Below, piece after piece: positions 15,271-23,363 of a stretch of DNA of 35,731 nucleotides. The notes below the pieces were generated by a model, which saw only the letters and a program-made list of their open reading frames with translations, did no database searches and was not told the DNA's origin. The DNA is from Dehalococcoidia bacterium (lineage in GTDB: Bacteria > Chloroflexota > Dehalococcoidia > Bin125). The first letter of the stretch is position 1. Each line of letters starts with the position of its first letter. Location of the stretch: the NCBI GenBank assembly GCA_007571275.1, contig RKRS01000050.1, forward strand, positions 1 through 35,731, written 5' to 3'. The position numbers were made by a program, and so were the translations under genes.

Positions 15271-16149
15271 ATGGAGATCTTCCTCCAGCAGGTAATCAAT
15301 GGACTCTCCATCGGCGCCGTCATCGCCTTGATGGCGCTCGGCGTCACCCTCATCTTCGGCCTGACCGGACTGGTGATGTTCGCACACGGCGAACTGCTGG
15401 TGATCGGCGGGTTCCTCGCCTGGTTCGTCACCATTCAGCTCAGCAGTAGTTTCTGGCTGGGCATGGTGTTCGCCATCGTCGCCGTCGGATTGATCGGTCT
15501 GGCCCTGGAGCGCGGCGTCTTCCGCTTCACCTTTGATTCGCCGATTAACGGGTTCATCGTCTCCTTGGGTCTGATCATCGTCTTACAACATCTGTTGGTC
15601 GAACTGTCTCCGGCTGGCGCCAGCATCGTCGACATACCGGCGCCAATCGGGAAGGTCTTCGACCTCGGCGGCGCGCGGATACCAGGCACACGGGTGCTGG
15701 TCGTCGGCGCGACGCTGGCGGTCGTCGCCGTCATGCTCTGGGTGATCTACCGCAGCAGCCACGGACGCGCGCTGCGCGCCAGCGCCATCGACCGCGACAC
15801 GGCGGCGCTGATGGGTATCCCGGTGCGCCGCTACATCATGGTCGTGTTCCTGGTTGGCTCGCTGCTCGCCGGCCTCGGCGGCGCCTTGATGATTGGGCTC
15901 TTCCCGATCGACCCGTTCATCGGAGGACGGTTCGTGATTAAGGCATTCGCCGTCGCCTTGGCCGGCGGTCTCGGCAATCCACTCGGGGCGATCCTTGCGG
16001 CGTTCGGACTCGGACTCGCCGAAGCCATGGGTACCCAGTACTTCCAACCTGAGTGGTCCGAGTCCTACGCCTTCATCGTCATGATCATCATCCTGCTGGT
16101 GCGGCCGCGAGGCTTGCTGACCGGCCTCCAGGGGCCGGCGGCGCGTTAG
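15271..16149 (+). CDS. livH: Branched-chain amino acid-type ABC permease LivH (set 1)
   Basis: 292-residue inner-membrane permease of the LIV/HAAT class. It begins MEIFLQQVINGLSIGAVIAL, followed by GVTLIFGLTGLVMFAHGEL, the characteristic first two helices of LivH. The ATPase-contact loop RALRASAIDRDTAALMGIPV is near residues 167-186 and the C-terminal helices end with LLVRPRGLLTG. ATG 15271 is chosen because it begins the conserved N-terminus. The LivM gene starts 27 bases downstream. A closely similar paralog lies at 20291-21166. Confidence 0.93.
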   Translation: MEIFLQQVINGLSIGAVIALMALGVTLIFGLTGLVMFAHGELLVIGGFLAWFVTIQLSSSFWLGMVFAIVAVGLIGLALERGVFRFTFDSPINGFIVSLGLIIVLQHLLVELSPAGASIVDIPAPIGKVFDLGGARIPGTRVLVVGATLAVVAVMLWVIYRSSHGRALRASAIDRDTAALMGIPVRRYIMVVFLVGSLLAGLGGALMIGLFPIDPFIGGRFVIKAFAVALAGGLGNPLGAILAAFGLGLAEAMGTQYFQPEWSESYAFIVMIIILLVRPRGLLTGLQGPAAR

Positions 16150-16175
16150 CGGCCGCCGCGAGATTGCGCGTGCAG

Positions 16176-17246
16176 ATGCGAATGACGACCAGTGCCAGGA
16201 ATCAGATCGCCGAGGCGATCAGCAACCCGCGGCGGATGGCCACGGTCGAGCGGGTCGTCGTCATCGTCGCTGTCGGCATCTTCATTCTGCTCATTCCTGA
16301 GTTCACCACTTCGCGCCATCTTTTCCTGGCGACGGTCACCGGTACCACGGCCATCGCCGTCTACGGACTGGCGGTGATCTTCGGGCAGGCGGGCATTCTC
16401 TCCCTGGCGCATGCCGGCCTGTGGGCGATCGGCGCGTACACGGGAGCGATCTTCTTCCGCGAGTTCGGCTGGTCCTATTGGGCGGTGCTCCCGCTGGGCA
16501 TCATCTTCTCCTCGATTGCGGCCGCGATGCTGGCCTATCCGGCGCTGCGCATTCGCGGGCACTTCTTCCTGATCGCGACGTTTGGCTTTGGCGAGCTGGT
16601 GCGGATCGTGCTCGAAAATGGCGGAGGGTTTGAGAGCGGGCGTCGGCTGGGCCTGATCGTCCAAGGCGGCATGCCCGATTTCTTCGGCATCGGGCTGCAG
16701 TCGGCGAACTCGATCTACTACGTCACCGTGGCCTATCTAGCCATCGCGATTGTCACTGTCTACCTGATTCGCCGCTCAGGGTTCGGGGCGACCATGCGCG
16801 CGGTGCGCGAGAACGAGGACCTGTCCGAATCGATCGGCATCCACATTGCGCGCACGAAGATCCTGGCCTTCACCATGAGCGGCGCGTTCACCGGAGCCGC
16901 CGGTGTGCACTACGCCTTCCTGCTCAAGCACATCGAACCGAGCTTGTTCGGCGCCCAGGACGGAATCGAACTTGCCCTGATGGTGCTGCTCGGCGGCGCG
17001 GTTCCCTTGCTGGGGCCGTTGCTGGGCGCCTCGGTCGTGCTGTTTGTGCCCGAGCTGCCCTTCGCCGACAATCCCAACTTCGTGCAGATCGCCTACGGTC
17101 TGGCTCTGATCCTGCTGATTCTGCTCCTGCCGCGCGGGCTGGTCAGCGGGTTGAAGGCGCTCTACATCGAGGCGCGCGATCTGCTGATGCGTACGTTTAG
17201 ATCGGTTCGCGAGCCACCGCAGACGCCCACGTCCGAACACACCTGA
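16176..17246 (+). CDS. livM: Branched-chain amino acid-type ABC permease LivM (set 1)
   Basis: 356-residue partner of LivH. Family features include YGLAVIFGQAGILSLAHAGLW in the early helices, the paired loop RAVRENEDLSESIGIH (ATPase contact), and SGAFTGAAGVHYA. About nine hydrophobic segments are visible. The ATG at 16176 is used; ATG 16182 is almost as good, and both lack a strong ribosome site, so coupling to livH is likely. It converges with the set 2 LivM gene across a 17-base gap. Confidence 0.92.
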   Translation: MRMTTSARNQIAEAISNPRRMATVERVVVIVAVGIFILLIPEFTTSRHLFLATVTGTTAIAVYGLAVIFGQAGILSLAHAGLWAIGAYTGAIFFREFGWSYWAVLPLGIIFSSIAAAMLAYPALRIRGHFFLIATFGFGELVRIVLENGGGFESGRRLGLIVQGGMPDFFGIGLQSANSIYYVTVAYLAIAIVTVYLIRRSGFGATMRAVRENEDLSESIGIHIARTKILAFTMSGAFTGAAGVHYAFLLKHIEPSLFGAQDGIELALMVLLGGAVPLLGPLLGASVVLFVPELPFADNPNFVQIAYGLALILLILLLPRGLVSGLKALYIEARDLLMRTFRSVREPPQTPTSEHT

Positions 17247-17268
17247 CCTGACTGATTGGTGAGTCAGG
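17247..17268. other. Hairpin shared by two convergent livM genes
   Basis: Arms CCTGACT (17247-17253) and AGTCAGG (17262-17268) form a 7-bp stem with an 8-base loop between the convergent stop codons, and the right arm overlaps the minus-strand stop. There is no T-tract on either side. It may act as a weak bidirectional stop or 3'-end stabiliser. Confidence 0.4.
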
Positions 17269-18496
17269 AACCGCCAACCCGTTCGGCTGCCTGATCGGCC
17301 TCGGTGGCCTCTTCATCTGCCTCAAGCATTTCAGCCGGTTGCTCTGCCGACTCGTCGGATGCCTCGTCTGGTGGTTCTGGAGGATTGGCCGAGGCCGCAT
17401 CTCCATCTCCGGGTCTTGGCGGGCGCAGGTATGCGGCCAGATATCGCTTGGCGTAGCCGTAAAGGTCGGCGACGCCCTGCACTAGACCGTGAGGCAGCAG
17501 GATGATCACTGCAACCAGCATCGCGCCGAAGACGATCTGACGCTGGAACGGGGTCAACCCCAGTCCGATGACGTCCAGAACTTCCGGTAGGAAGCCAACG
17601 ATGATCGCGCCGACCAGCGGGCCCATCAACCGACGCGATCCGCCGAGCAGCACCATCAGCGCCAATTCCACGCCCTCGAATGAGTTGAAGAGGTCGGGTG
17701 CGATGTGTCGCAGCTTGTAGGCGTAGAGCGCTCCAGCCACGCCGGCGAACAAACCGCTGATTCCGAAGGCGAAAATTTTGTACCAGTTGGCGCGGATGCC
17801 AACCGAGCGTGCCAACGGCTCATTTTCACGGATCGCTCGGAATGTCTTGCCCAACGGCGACCTGACCAGGATCTGGGTCACCACGATGGTGATGAACAGA
17901 AACGCGATCACGAGATAGTAGAAGGGCTCGAGTTCGAGGTTGATGTCGAAGCTCTGGCCGAAGATGGCGCCCACCGGTTCGGTGATGTCAAGACCCTGCG
18001 CGCCGCCGGTCAGGCCCTTGCGAGCTTCGGCGCCGCCCAGGTTGCGGGTCGCCAGCACGAAGAGCTCGCAGGCGGCGAAGGTGACGATCACGAAGTGATA
18101 GCCGCTCACCCGCAGGGCGGGGTAGCCCAGCAACAGCGCCGCTGCCATGGCGAAGATCGCCGCCAGTGGCAGCACAGCCCAGAACCCGAATCCGGCCTGA
18201 ATAAACAGGATCGCCGCGGTGTAGGAGCCCACCCCCATCAGGGCCGAATGCGCGATCGAGAGGTAGTTGGTTTGCCCGTAGAGCAATCCCAACCCGTACA
18301 GGGCGATGGCAAAGATGCCGTAGGTGATCGCGGTGTCGATGAAGCGTGAGCTGTTGACGATGCTGGGGAACAGGATCATCACGACTACCAGCGCGGTCCA
18401 GAGCATGCTCTGCGCTGGTGTGAGTTCCCGTGTGAGCTGCCTGGCGAGGCGCCTGGTGACGGGACGACCGCGTGAATCCCAAAACTCAGCAATCAC
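17264..18496 (-). CDS. livM: Branched-chain amino acid-type ABC permease LivM (set 2) with acidic tail
   Basis: 410-residue LivM paralog. Core features: YGLGLLYGQTNYLSIAHSAL, the contact loop RAIRENEPLARSVGIR, and FAGVAGALYAYKLRHI. The final ~55 residues after YLAAYL are Asp/Glu/Ala/Pro-rich and look disordered, about 50 residues beyond the family's usual end. The start is a GTG at 18496, with GGAA-type purines roughly 7-10 bases upstream; no better start is visible. It is downstream of the set 2 binding-protein gene on the minus strand, separated by a 204-base gap holding a strong hairpin. Its natural LivH partner is on the other strand at 20291. Confidence 0.92.
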   Translation of the reverse strand: MIAEFWDSRGRPVTRRLARQLTRELTPAQSMLWTALVVVMILFPSIVNSSRFIDTAITYGIFAIALYGLGLLYGQTNYLSIAHSALMGVGSYTAAILFIQAGFGFWAVLPLAAIFAMAAALLLGYPALRVSGYHFVIVTFAACELFVLATRNLGGAEARKGLTGGAQGLDITEPVGAIFGQSFDINLELEPFYYLVIAFLFITIVVTQILVRSPLGKTFRAIRENEPLARSVGIRANWYKIFAFGISGLFAGVAGALYAYKLRHIAPDLFNSFEGVELALMVLLGGSRRLMGPLVGAIIVGFLPEVLDVIGLGLTPFQRQIVFGAMLVAVIILLPHGLVQGVADLYGYAKRYLAAYLRPPRPGDGDAASANPPEPPDEASDESAEQPAEMLEADEEATEADQAAERVGGS

Positions 18497-18601
18497 AGCT
18501 TGGTTCCAGACCTTCCTCGATCACAGGTAGAACGCGGCGGGGGCAAGTTCCATTCACTCTCTGACTCGATGGACGACAGCTCAATCGGCGCAGCCGCCGC
18601 G

Positions 18602-18642
18602 TCACGCTGTTGGCCGCCGTCGAGGGGCGACCAACAGCGTGA
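18602..18642 (-). promoter_or_regulatory. Strong hairpin between binding protein and livM (set 2)
   Basis: Arms 18602-18618 and 18626-18642 form a 17-bp stem with a 7-base loop. The outer 12 pairs (TCACGCTGTTGG against CCAACAGCGTGA) are perfect. The single non-Watson-Crick position is a C-A mismatch in plus-strand RNA but a G-U pair in minus-strand RNA, which points to function in the minus-strand transcript that carries the flanking genes. No U-tract follows on that strand, so a message-stabilising or attenuating role is more likely than full termination. Confidence 0.7.
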
Positions 18643-18700
18643 TGATGACACTCGCGCCTGAGCTGATGACCAGTCGAGTCTCGTTTCGATTCGGCGCCGA

Positions 18701-20065
18701 TCAGAATCCTGGCGTGCCGGGCGGCGGCTCAGACGGCGGCGGTGTGAACTGGCACTCGAACTCGAGCTGTCGCGATACGCAGACTTCGGTTCCATGCGCC
18801 ACGATGTGCCGATCGTCGAAGAAGAATCCATCCGCGATCACGCCGTCGTGCCGCACCTCCAGCAGCGCGTCGACCACGGCGTCGGGGTCCTCGAACGTGC
18901 CGGCGGCTTGATACGCCTTGATCAGCATGTAGTAGTCGTCATAGGTCAGCAGGCTGACCGACGAGAAGGAGCGCAGCTCGTTGCCGAACTCTTCGTAACG
19001 GATCCAGTATTCAGCCGCTTGCTCACGGTCGGTCGCGCCCCAACAGATCGGCACGCAGGCCATGCCGACGGGTAGGTCTGACTGGAGTTCTCGCTTCTTG
19101 TACTCGCCGGGGTCGATCCCGAACATGAAGTAGCCGCTCTTCGCTGCGCCGATCTCCAATGCCTGAGGGATGGCCTGGATGGCGCGGTCGGGGTCGTAGA
19201 GGAACAGCACGATGTCGGGGTCGTGCGCCTTCGCGCGGGAGAACAGCGGCGAGAAGTCCGTCGTATCCGGGTCCCAGTAAATGATGTCGGGGACGGTCTG
19301 CCCGTTCGCTTCCAGCGCCCGCTTGAAGTACGGCCCCAGGAACTGCCCGGTCGCGTCGTTCAACATCAAAATCACCGAGACTTCGGAGTCCGGGTCAATC
19401 AGGTCAACCGCGCCCTTCATAACGCTGCCGCTGCGCTGCCACTCGCGCGTTTCTGTCTGGAACAGATAGCGGTTTTCACCGCCCGGCGCGGTCGCCTCCT
19501 CCGTCAGGATCTCTTCCAGCGTGCTCGAACCGGAGAAGTGCAGCACCTTGGCTGGCTGGGTGACCTTCGAACTGGCGATGGCGAAGTCGTGCGGAGTACC
19601 GCACATGCAGGCGACGATACCGACGTCACGGACGAGCTCCTGCACCAACGCCACGTGCGCATTGATGTCGCTGCGGTCGTCACGGAAATGGATGCGCAGC
19701 TTGTGCAGCTTGCCGTCGATCAGGAAGCCACCGCCCTCTTCGCAGACGCCTTGATCGATGCAGTACTGCGCTCCGGTGTTGATCTCGTGCTCGATCAGCT
19801 TGCCCGATGCTTCATAGGTGTGCCCGAAGACTTCGTAACTGCCGGAACTCGGCGCGACCACGCCGATATCGATCCAGATCACGTCCTCATCGTCCGAGGC
19901 TGCCTGTTGTGGTTCGTCTTGCTGTTGTTCGGCTGGCGCCGCGGCAGCTGGCTGCTCCTCGTCGTCGCCGCAGGCAGCGAAGATCAGCGCGACCATGACG
20001 ACGACGCTCAACAGGGCAGGCAGGACGAGCCCGCTAGGCAATACCTTCCATCTCGTTGTCGTCAT
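18701..20065 (-). CDS. LIV-type ABC transporter solute-binding lipoprotein (set 2)
   Basis: 454 residues. The signal peptide ends at lipobox IFAAC (lipidated Cys at residue 32), then comes a short Ala/Gln/Glu/Pro linker and a Peripla_BP_6 domain beginning near WIDIGVVAPSSGSYEVFG. It is intact, unlike the paralog at 13655, and shares motifs such as NDATGQFLGPYFKRAL and DPDTTDFSPLFSRAKAHDPD. Several closely spaced cysteine pairs (CIDQGVC, CMC, CVPIC) suggest disulfides in the mature protein. The start ATG has GAAGGAG 8 bases upstream. It diverges from LivH set 2 over 225 bases. The ligand is unknown. Confidence 0.92.
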   Translation of the reverse strand: MTTTRWKVLPSGLVLPALLSVVVMVALIFAACGDDEEQPAAAAPAEQQQDEPQQAASDDEDVIWIDIGVVAPSSGSYEVFGHTYEASGKLIEHEINTGAQYCIDQGVCEEGGGFLIDGKLHKLRIHFRDDRSDINAHVALVQELVRDVGIVACMCGTPHDFAIASSKVTQPAKVLHFSGSSTLEEILTEEATAPGGENRYLFQTETREWQRSGSVMKGAVDLIDPDSEVSVILMLNDATGQFLGPYFKRALEANGQTVPDIIYWDPDTTDFSPLFSRAKAHDPDIVLFLYDPDRAIQAIPQALEIGAAKSGYFMFGIDPGEYKKRELQSDLPVGMACVPICWGATDREQAAEYWIRYEEFGNELRSFSSVSLLTYDDYYMLIKAYQAAGTFEDPDAVVDALLEVRHDGVIADGFFFDDRHIVAHGTEVCVSRQLEFECQFTPPPSEPPPGTPGF

Positions 20066-20127
20066 GGAGTTCGCTCCTTCCGTTCACCGGAGGCGCTACC
20101 AGTCGCGTCGTTCCGGCGATCAGCGGC

Positions 20128-20178
20128 CTGACATCGGCAGCTCTCAGGCAAGATGAAAATTCCCGCACGGGATGTCAG
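20128..20178. promoter_or_regulatory. Inverted repeats in the divergent binding protein/livH region
   Basis: CTGACATC (20128-20135) and GATGTCAG (20171-20178) form a perfect 8-bp inverted pair 35 bases apart, and TCCCGCACGGGA (20161-20172) is a near-palindrome inside. They lie midway between the divergent starts at 20065 and 20291, where an operator for both transcripts would be expected. No regulator can be named from sequence. The rest of the 225-base gap shows nothing I can support. Confidence 0.35.
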
Positions 20179-20290
20179 TAAGCGCGATGACGAAACACGC
20201 TGTGCCTCTGCGCTAGCTTGACCCGCACCCTCAGAGGGCCGATCGGAGCACCGGTTGGTCCGCGCACGATGGCGAGAGGACGACAGCCAG

Positions 20291-21166
20291 ATGGATATCT
20301 TCCTCCAGCAGCTGGTACTCGGCCTGTCGATTGCCAGCGTGATTGCGCTCATCGCGATTGGCATCACGCTGATCTTTGGTCTCACCGGGATCGTCAACTT
20401 CGCCCAGGGCGAGATGTTGATGATCGGCGGCTATGCCGTCTGGGGGCTGATCGTCCAGGTCGGCTTGGGCGCTGGATTCGGCTGGTACTTCCTCGGCCTG
20501 ATGCTGGCGATCGCCGTCGTCGGCCTACTGGGCCTGGTGCTGGAGCGCGGCCTCTTCCGCTTTACGCTTCAGGAGCCAATAAACGGTTTCATCGTGTCGA
20601 TCGGACTGATCTTTATCCTCCAGCACGTCGTCGCCGGCATCTGGAACGCCGACGCGGTGGATATTCCCCGCCCGCTCAATGTCGTCTGGGATGTCGGAGA
20701 CGTGCGAGTCCTCGCCACGCGCGTGTTTGTGATCGGCACGACCATCGCCCTGTTTGCGACCACCTTCTACGGGATTCAACGCACTCGTTGGGGCCGCGCC
20801 TTGCGCGCGATCGCCACAGATCGCGACACGGCGGCCTTGATGGGCATTCCCGTCCAACGCTATGTGATGGGCATCTTCATCGTCGGCAGCGCGATCGCCG
20901 GACTGGGCGGCGGGCTCCTGATCTCCTTCTTCCCGGTCTCGCCATTTGTCGGCGCGAACTTCGTGATCAAGGGTTTCGCCGTGGCGATCATCGGCGGACT
21001 GGGCAACGTGACCGGCGCGGTGATCGCCGCCCTCTTCCTGGGGCTGCTGGAGGCGATGAGCCAGGGCTACTTCGCGCCCGCCTGGACCAATGCCTACGCG
21101 TTCGGGCTGATGATCCTGATCCTGCTCGTGCGGCCGCAGGGACTGCTGCGCGGTTCGGCTGCCTAG
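20291..21166 (+). CDS. livH: Branched-chain amino acid-type ABC permease LivH (set 2)
   Basis: 291-residue LivH paralog, beginning MDIFLQQLVLGLSIASVIAL with GITLIFGLTGIVNFAQGEML, the ATPase-contact loop RALRAIATDRDTAALMGIPV and the C-terminal ILLVRPQGLLRG. It is very similar to the set 1 LivH at 15271. The ATG at 20291 has GAGAGGA about 10 bases upstream. Its set 2 partners, the binding protein and LivM, are divergent on the minus strand, so the set is split across a bidirectional promoter region. An HbpS/GlcG-like gene follows. Confidence 0.93.
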   Translation: MDIFLQQLVLGLSIASVIALIAIGITLIFGLTGIVNFAQGEMLMIGGYAVWGLIVQVGLGAGFGWYFLGLMLAIAVVGLLGLVLERGLFRFTLQEPINGFIVSIGLIFILQHVVAGIWNADAVDIPRPLNVVWDVGDVRVLATRVFVIGTTIALFATTFYGIQRTRWGRALRAIATDRDTAALMGIPVQRYVMGIFIVGSAIAGLGGGLLISFFPVSPFVGANFVIKGFAVAIIGGLGNVTGAVIAALFLGLLEAMSQGYFAPAWTNAYAFGLMILILLVRPQGLLRGSAA

Positions 21167-21240
21167 CAGCTGTCTGCGATTGTCTGGCGCAGGCACGGCA
21201 GGTCGGGGATACATCCGAACACGCGAAAAGGAGACACCGC

Positions 21241-21660
21241 ATGGCCGCGACAATGAGCAAACAAACGATCAGTGCGGAAGGGGCTCAGCAGGTGATGTCT
21301 GCCGCCATCGCCAAGGCCAACGAGCTGGGTGTGCCCATGTCAATCGCCGTGGTCGACGACTCGGGACAGCTCAAGGCATTTCTGCGCATGGACGGCGCGA
21401 TCTTTCCGAGCGTGACGGTCGCACAGGACAAGGCCTACACCGCATCGGGATTTGGTCTGCCGACGATTCAGTGGTACGACGCGATCAAGGACGACCCTCG
21501 ACTGTTGCACGGGATCGGCTCGATATCGCGATTCACGATGCTCGGTGGAGGTCACCCGATTGTCAGCGACGGCGCGGTGATCGGCGCCATCGGAGTCAGC
21601 GGCGGTAGCTATCAGCAGGACGCGGAAGTGGCGCAAGCCGGCGCCGACGCTCTCGAGTAG
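21241..21660 (+). CDS. HbpS/GlcG-like (DUF336) protein
   Basis: 139 residues spanning one PF03928 domain: AQQVMSAAIAKANELGVPMSIAVVDDSG, then a central helix region and the closing GGGHPIVSDGAVIGAIGVSGG with the last helix. The family includes the Streptomyces heme-binding HbpS and the glycolate-locus GlcG protein; roles range from cofactor binding to unknown. AAGGAG lies about 9 bases before ATG 21241. It is cotranscribed with LivH set 2 and convergent with livF. No signal peptide is seen here. Confidence 0.9.
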   Translation: MAATMSKQTISAEGAQQVMSAAIAKANELGVPMSIAVVDDSGQLKAFLRMDGAIFPSVTVAQDKAYTASGFGLPTIQWYDAIKDDPRLLHGIGSISRFTMLGGGHPIVSDGAVIGAIGVSGGSYQQDAEVAQAGADALE

Positions 21661-21662
21661 CG

Positions 21663-21675
21663 GTTTGAGGCAAAC
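21663..21675. other. Short hairpin between convergent HbpS-like and livF genes
   Basis: GTTTG (21663-21667) and CAAAC (21671-21675) form a 5-bp stem with a 3-base loop in the 15-base gap between convergent stops. It is short and lacks a T-run; termination is possible but weakly supported. Confidence 0.3.
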
Positions 21676-22410
21676 TTAATCGCCGCCTGCGGCGTCCGCG
21701 GCACCCAGGTAGAGCTCACGCATCAGACCTGTTTCTCGCATCTCGTCGAGCAATCCCTGCGCGGCGATTGCACCGGTCTGCATCAGGTAGCCGCGCGCGG
21801 CGACGGCCAAGGCCAAACTCGCATTCTGCTCGACCAGCAGCACCGACGCGCCGAACTGTTCCCGCAGACCGAGGATGATCTCCTGCAGGTCGCGGACGAG
21901 GACCGGTGACAGCCCGAGTGACGGTTCATCCAGCAGCATCAGTGTGGGGCGCGCCATCAGGCCGCGCGCGATCGCAAGCATCTGTTGCTGTCCGCCGCTC
22001 AGGTCGCTGCCTTGTGAATCAAGCCGCTCGCGCAAGATCGGAAAGTAGTCCAGCACCCGCTCTAGGTCCGCCGCGACGGAGCTGCGGTCCGTCTGCACGT
22101 ACGCGCCCAGCTCGAGGTTGTCGCGCACGGTCATCCCCTGGAAAATGCGCCGACCCTCGGGTACCAGACTGATACCCGCCTTGGCCGCGCGATCGGCGGT
22201 CCAGCCAACCAGATTCGTGCCCTGATAGACGATCTCACCACTGGTCGGACGGATCAGGCCGGCAATCGCACCGAGCAATGTCGACTTGCCCGCTCCGTTG
22301 GGCCCGAGAATCGCCACGATTTCTCCGGCGTCGATGCTCAGCTCGATGCCTCGGTGCACGCGCGTGCGTCCGTATGCGGTGTGGAGGTCGTTAATCTGCA
22401 GCAGCGGCAA
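21676..22410 (-). CDS. livF: Branched-chain amino acid-type ABC ATPase LivF
   Basis: 244-residue ATPase with Walker A GPNGAGKST at 36-44, signature LSGGQQQ, Walker B LMLLDEPSLGLSP and switch His region VEQNA typical of LivF (where the His is replaced by Gln). I chose the TTG at 22410 because it begins the conserved PLLQINDLHTAYG opening, has GGGAG about 9 bases upstream and overlaps the livG stop by 20 bases. The longer reading from 22515 adds a segment that overlaps livG heavily and resembles nothing. It presumably serves both permease sets in the window. Confidence 0.92.
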   Translation of the reverse strand: MPLLQINDLHTAYGRTRVHRGIELSIDAGEIVAILGPNGAGKSTLLGAIAGLIRPTSGEIVYQGTNLVGWTADRAAKAGISLVPEGRRIFQGMTVRDNLELGAYVQTDRSSVAADLERVLDYFPILRERLDSQGSDLSGGQQQMLAIARGLMARPTLMLLDEPSLGLSPVLVRDLQEIILGLREQFGASVLLVEQNASLALAVAARGYLMQTGAIAAQGLLDEMRETGLMRELYLGAADAAGGD

Positions 22411-23161
22411 GGTCTTCTCCCAAATACACTTCCAGCACCTTGGGATCGCTACGAATCTCGTCAGGACGGCCCTCAGCGATTTTCTGACCGAAGTCCAGCA
22501 CGACCAAGCGGTCACAGATGTTCATCATCATGTTCATGTCGTGGTCGATCACCGTGATGGTCACGCCGCGCTCACGGATGGATTCGATCAGCTGACTCAG
22601 ATCGGCCGTCTCGTTGTCGTTCAGCCCGGCGGCGGGCTCGTCCGCCATCAACAGCTGCGGATGTCCGCCAATAGCGATACCGATACCGAGACGGCGCAGG
22701 TTGCCGAAGCCCAGGTTGGTCGCCTGTTCATGAGCGAACTCGCTCAGCCCAACGAATTCGATGATCTCTTCCGCGCCGTGCAGCCCATCGTATGCCTGAT
22801 CGACCCGAGCTGAGCGTGGCCGGTGCTGGCAAGCGATGCCCACGTTGTCCAGCACTGTGAGGTCCTCGAACGCCATCGCCTGCTGGAAGGTGCGGATGAT
22901 CCCGCGCCCGGCCATTGATTCCGCCGCCTGGCCGGTGATGTCCTCACCCATCCAGGTGACGGAGCCGCCGGTTGGACGATGCACCCCGGCGACGACATTG
23001 AACAGCGTCGTCTTGCCGGAGCCATTGGGTCCGATGATGCCCAAGATTTCGCCGTCGTAGATTTCCAGGTCCACGCCATCGAGCGCATGCACGCCGCCGA
23101 ACCATTTGCGCAGGCCGCGGATCTCGAGAATCGGCTCTCGTTCTTCCATCCGAATGTCCAC
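22391..23161 (-). CDS. livG: Branched-chain amino acid-type ABC ATPase LivG, degenerate signature
   Basis: 256 residues. Walker A GPNGSGKTT is at 44-52, the IIRTFQ Q-loop follows, Walker B is LLMADEPAAGLN, and the switch His is in VIDHDMNMM. The ABC signature, normally YGQQRRLEIARAL in LivG, reads FGNLRRLGIGIAI, so the usual Gln pair is lost. The start is GTG 23161, preceded by GGAGGGG about 5 bases away; ATG 23149 is the alternative. It heads the livG-livF transcript, divergent from the Crp/Fnr gene over about 200 bases. Confidence 0.9.
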   Translation of the reverse strand: MDIRMEEREPILEIRGLRKWFGGVHALDGVDLEIYDGEILGIIGPNGSGKTTLFNVVAGVHRPTGGSVTWMGEDITGQAAESMAGRGIIRTFQQAMAFEDLTVLDNVGIACQHRPRSARVDQAYDGLHGAEEIIEFVGLSEFAHEQATNLGFGNLRRLGIGIAIGGHPQLLMADEPAAGLNDNETADLSQLIESIRERGVTITVIDHDMNMMMNICDRLVVLDFGQKIAEGRPDEIRSDPKVLEVYLGEDLAAAAD

Positions 23162-23218
23162 TCACGCCCCTCCGACGGCACCCGGCCAACCGCCTCAAAG
23201 TCGAGGCAAGGGTAGGAG

Positions 23219-23247
23219 TTGCGAACGTAATTCTCAAGCGTGATAAT
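23219..23247 (+). promoter_or_regulatory. Candidate sigma-70-type promoter for the Crp/Fnr gene
   Basis: TTGCGA (23219-23224) and GATAAT (23242-23247) are separated by exactly 17 bases, matching 4 and 5 of 6 consensus positions. It would start transcription near 23254, leaving a leader of about 110 bases before ATG 23364. An overlapping minus-strand promoter for livG is expected in the same gap but I cannot pick it out. Confidence 0.45.
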
Positions 23248-23363
23248 CCTGCTAGGTAATCGATTGCCTCGTTTGGATCAACCCCAAAGGCCCGAGACCC
23301 ACTCAGCGGCAAGCGAGACCGAGTAGCCGTGCGCACGGGAGCGGCTCTGGGCAGGCATCGACG

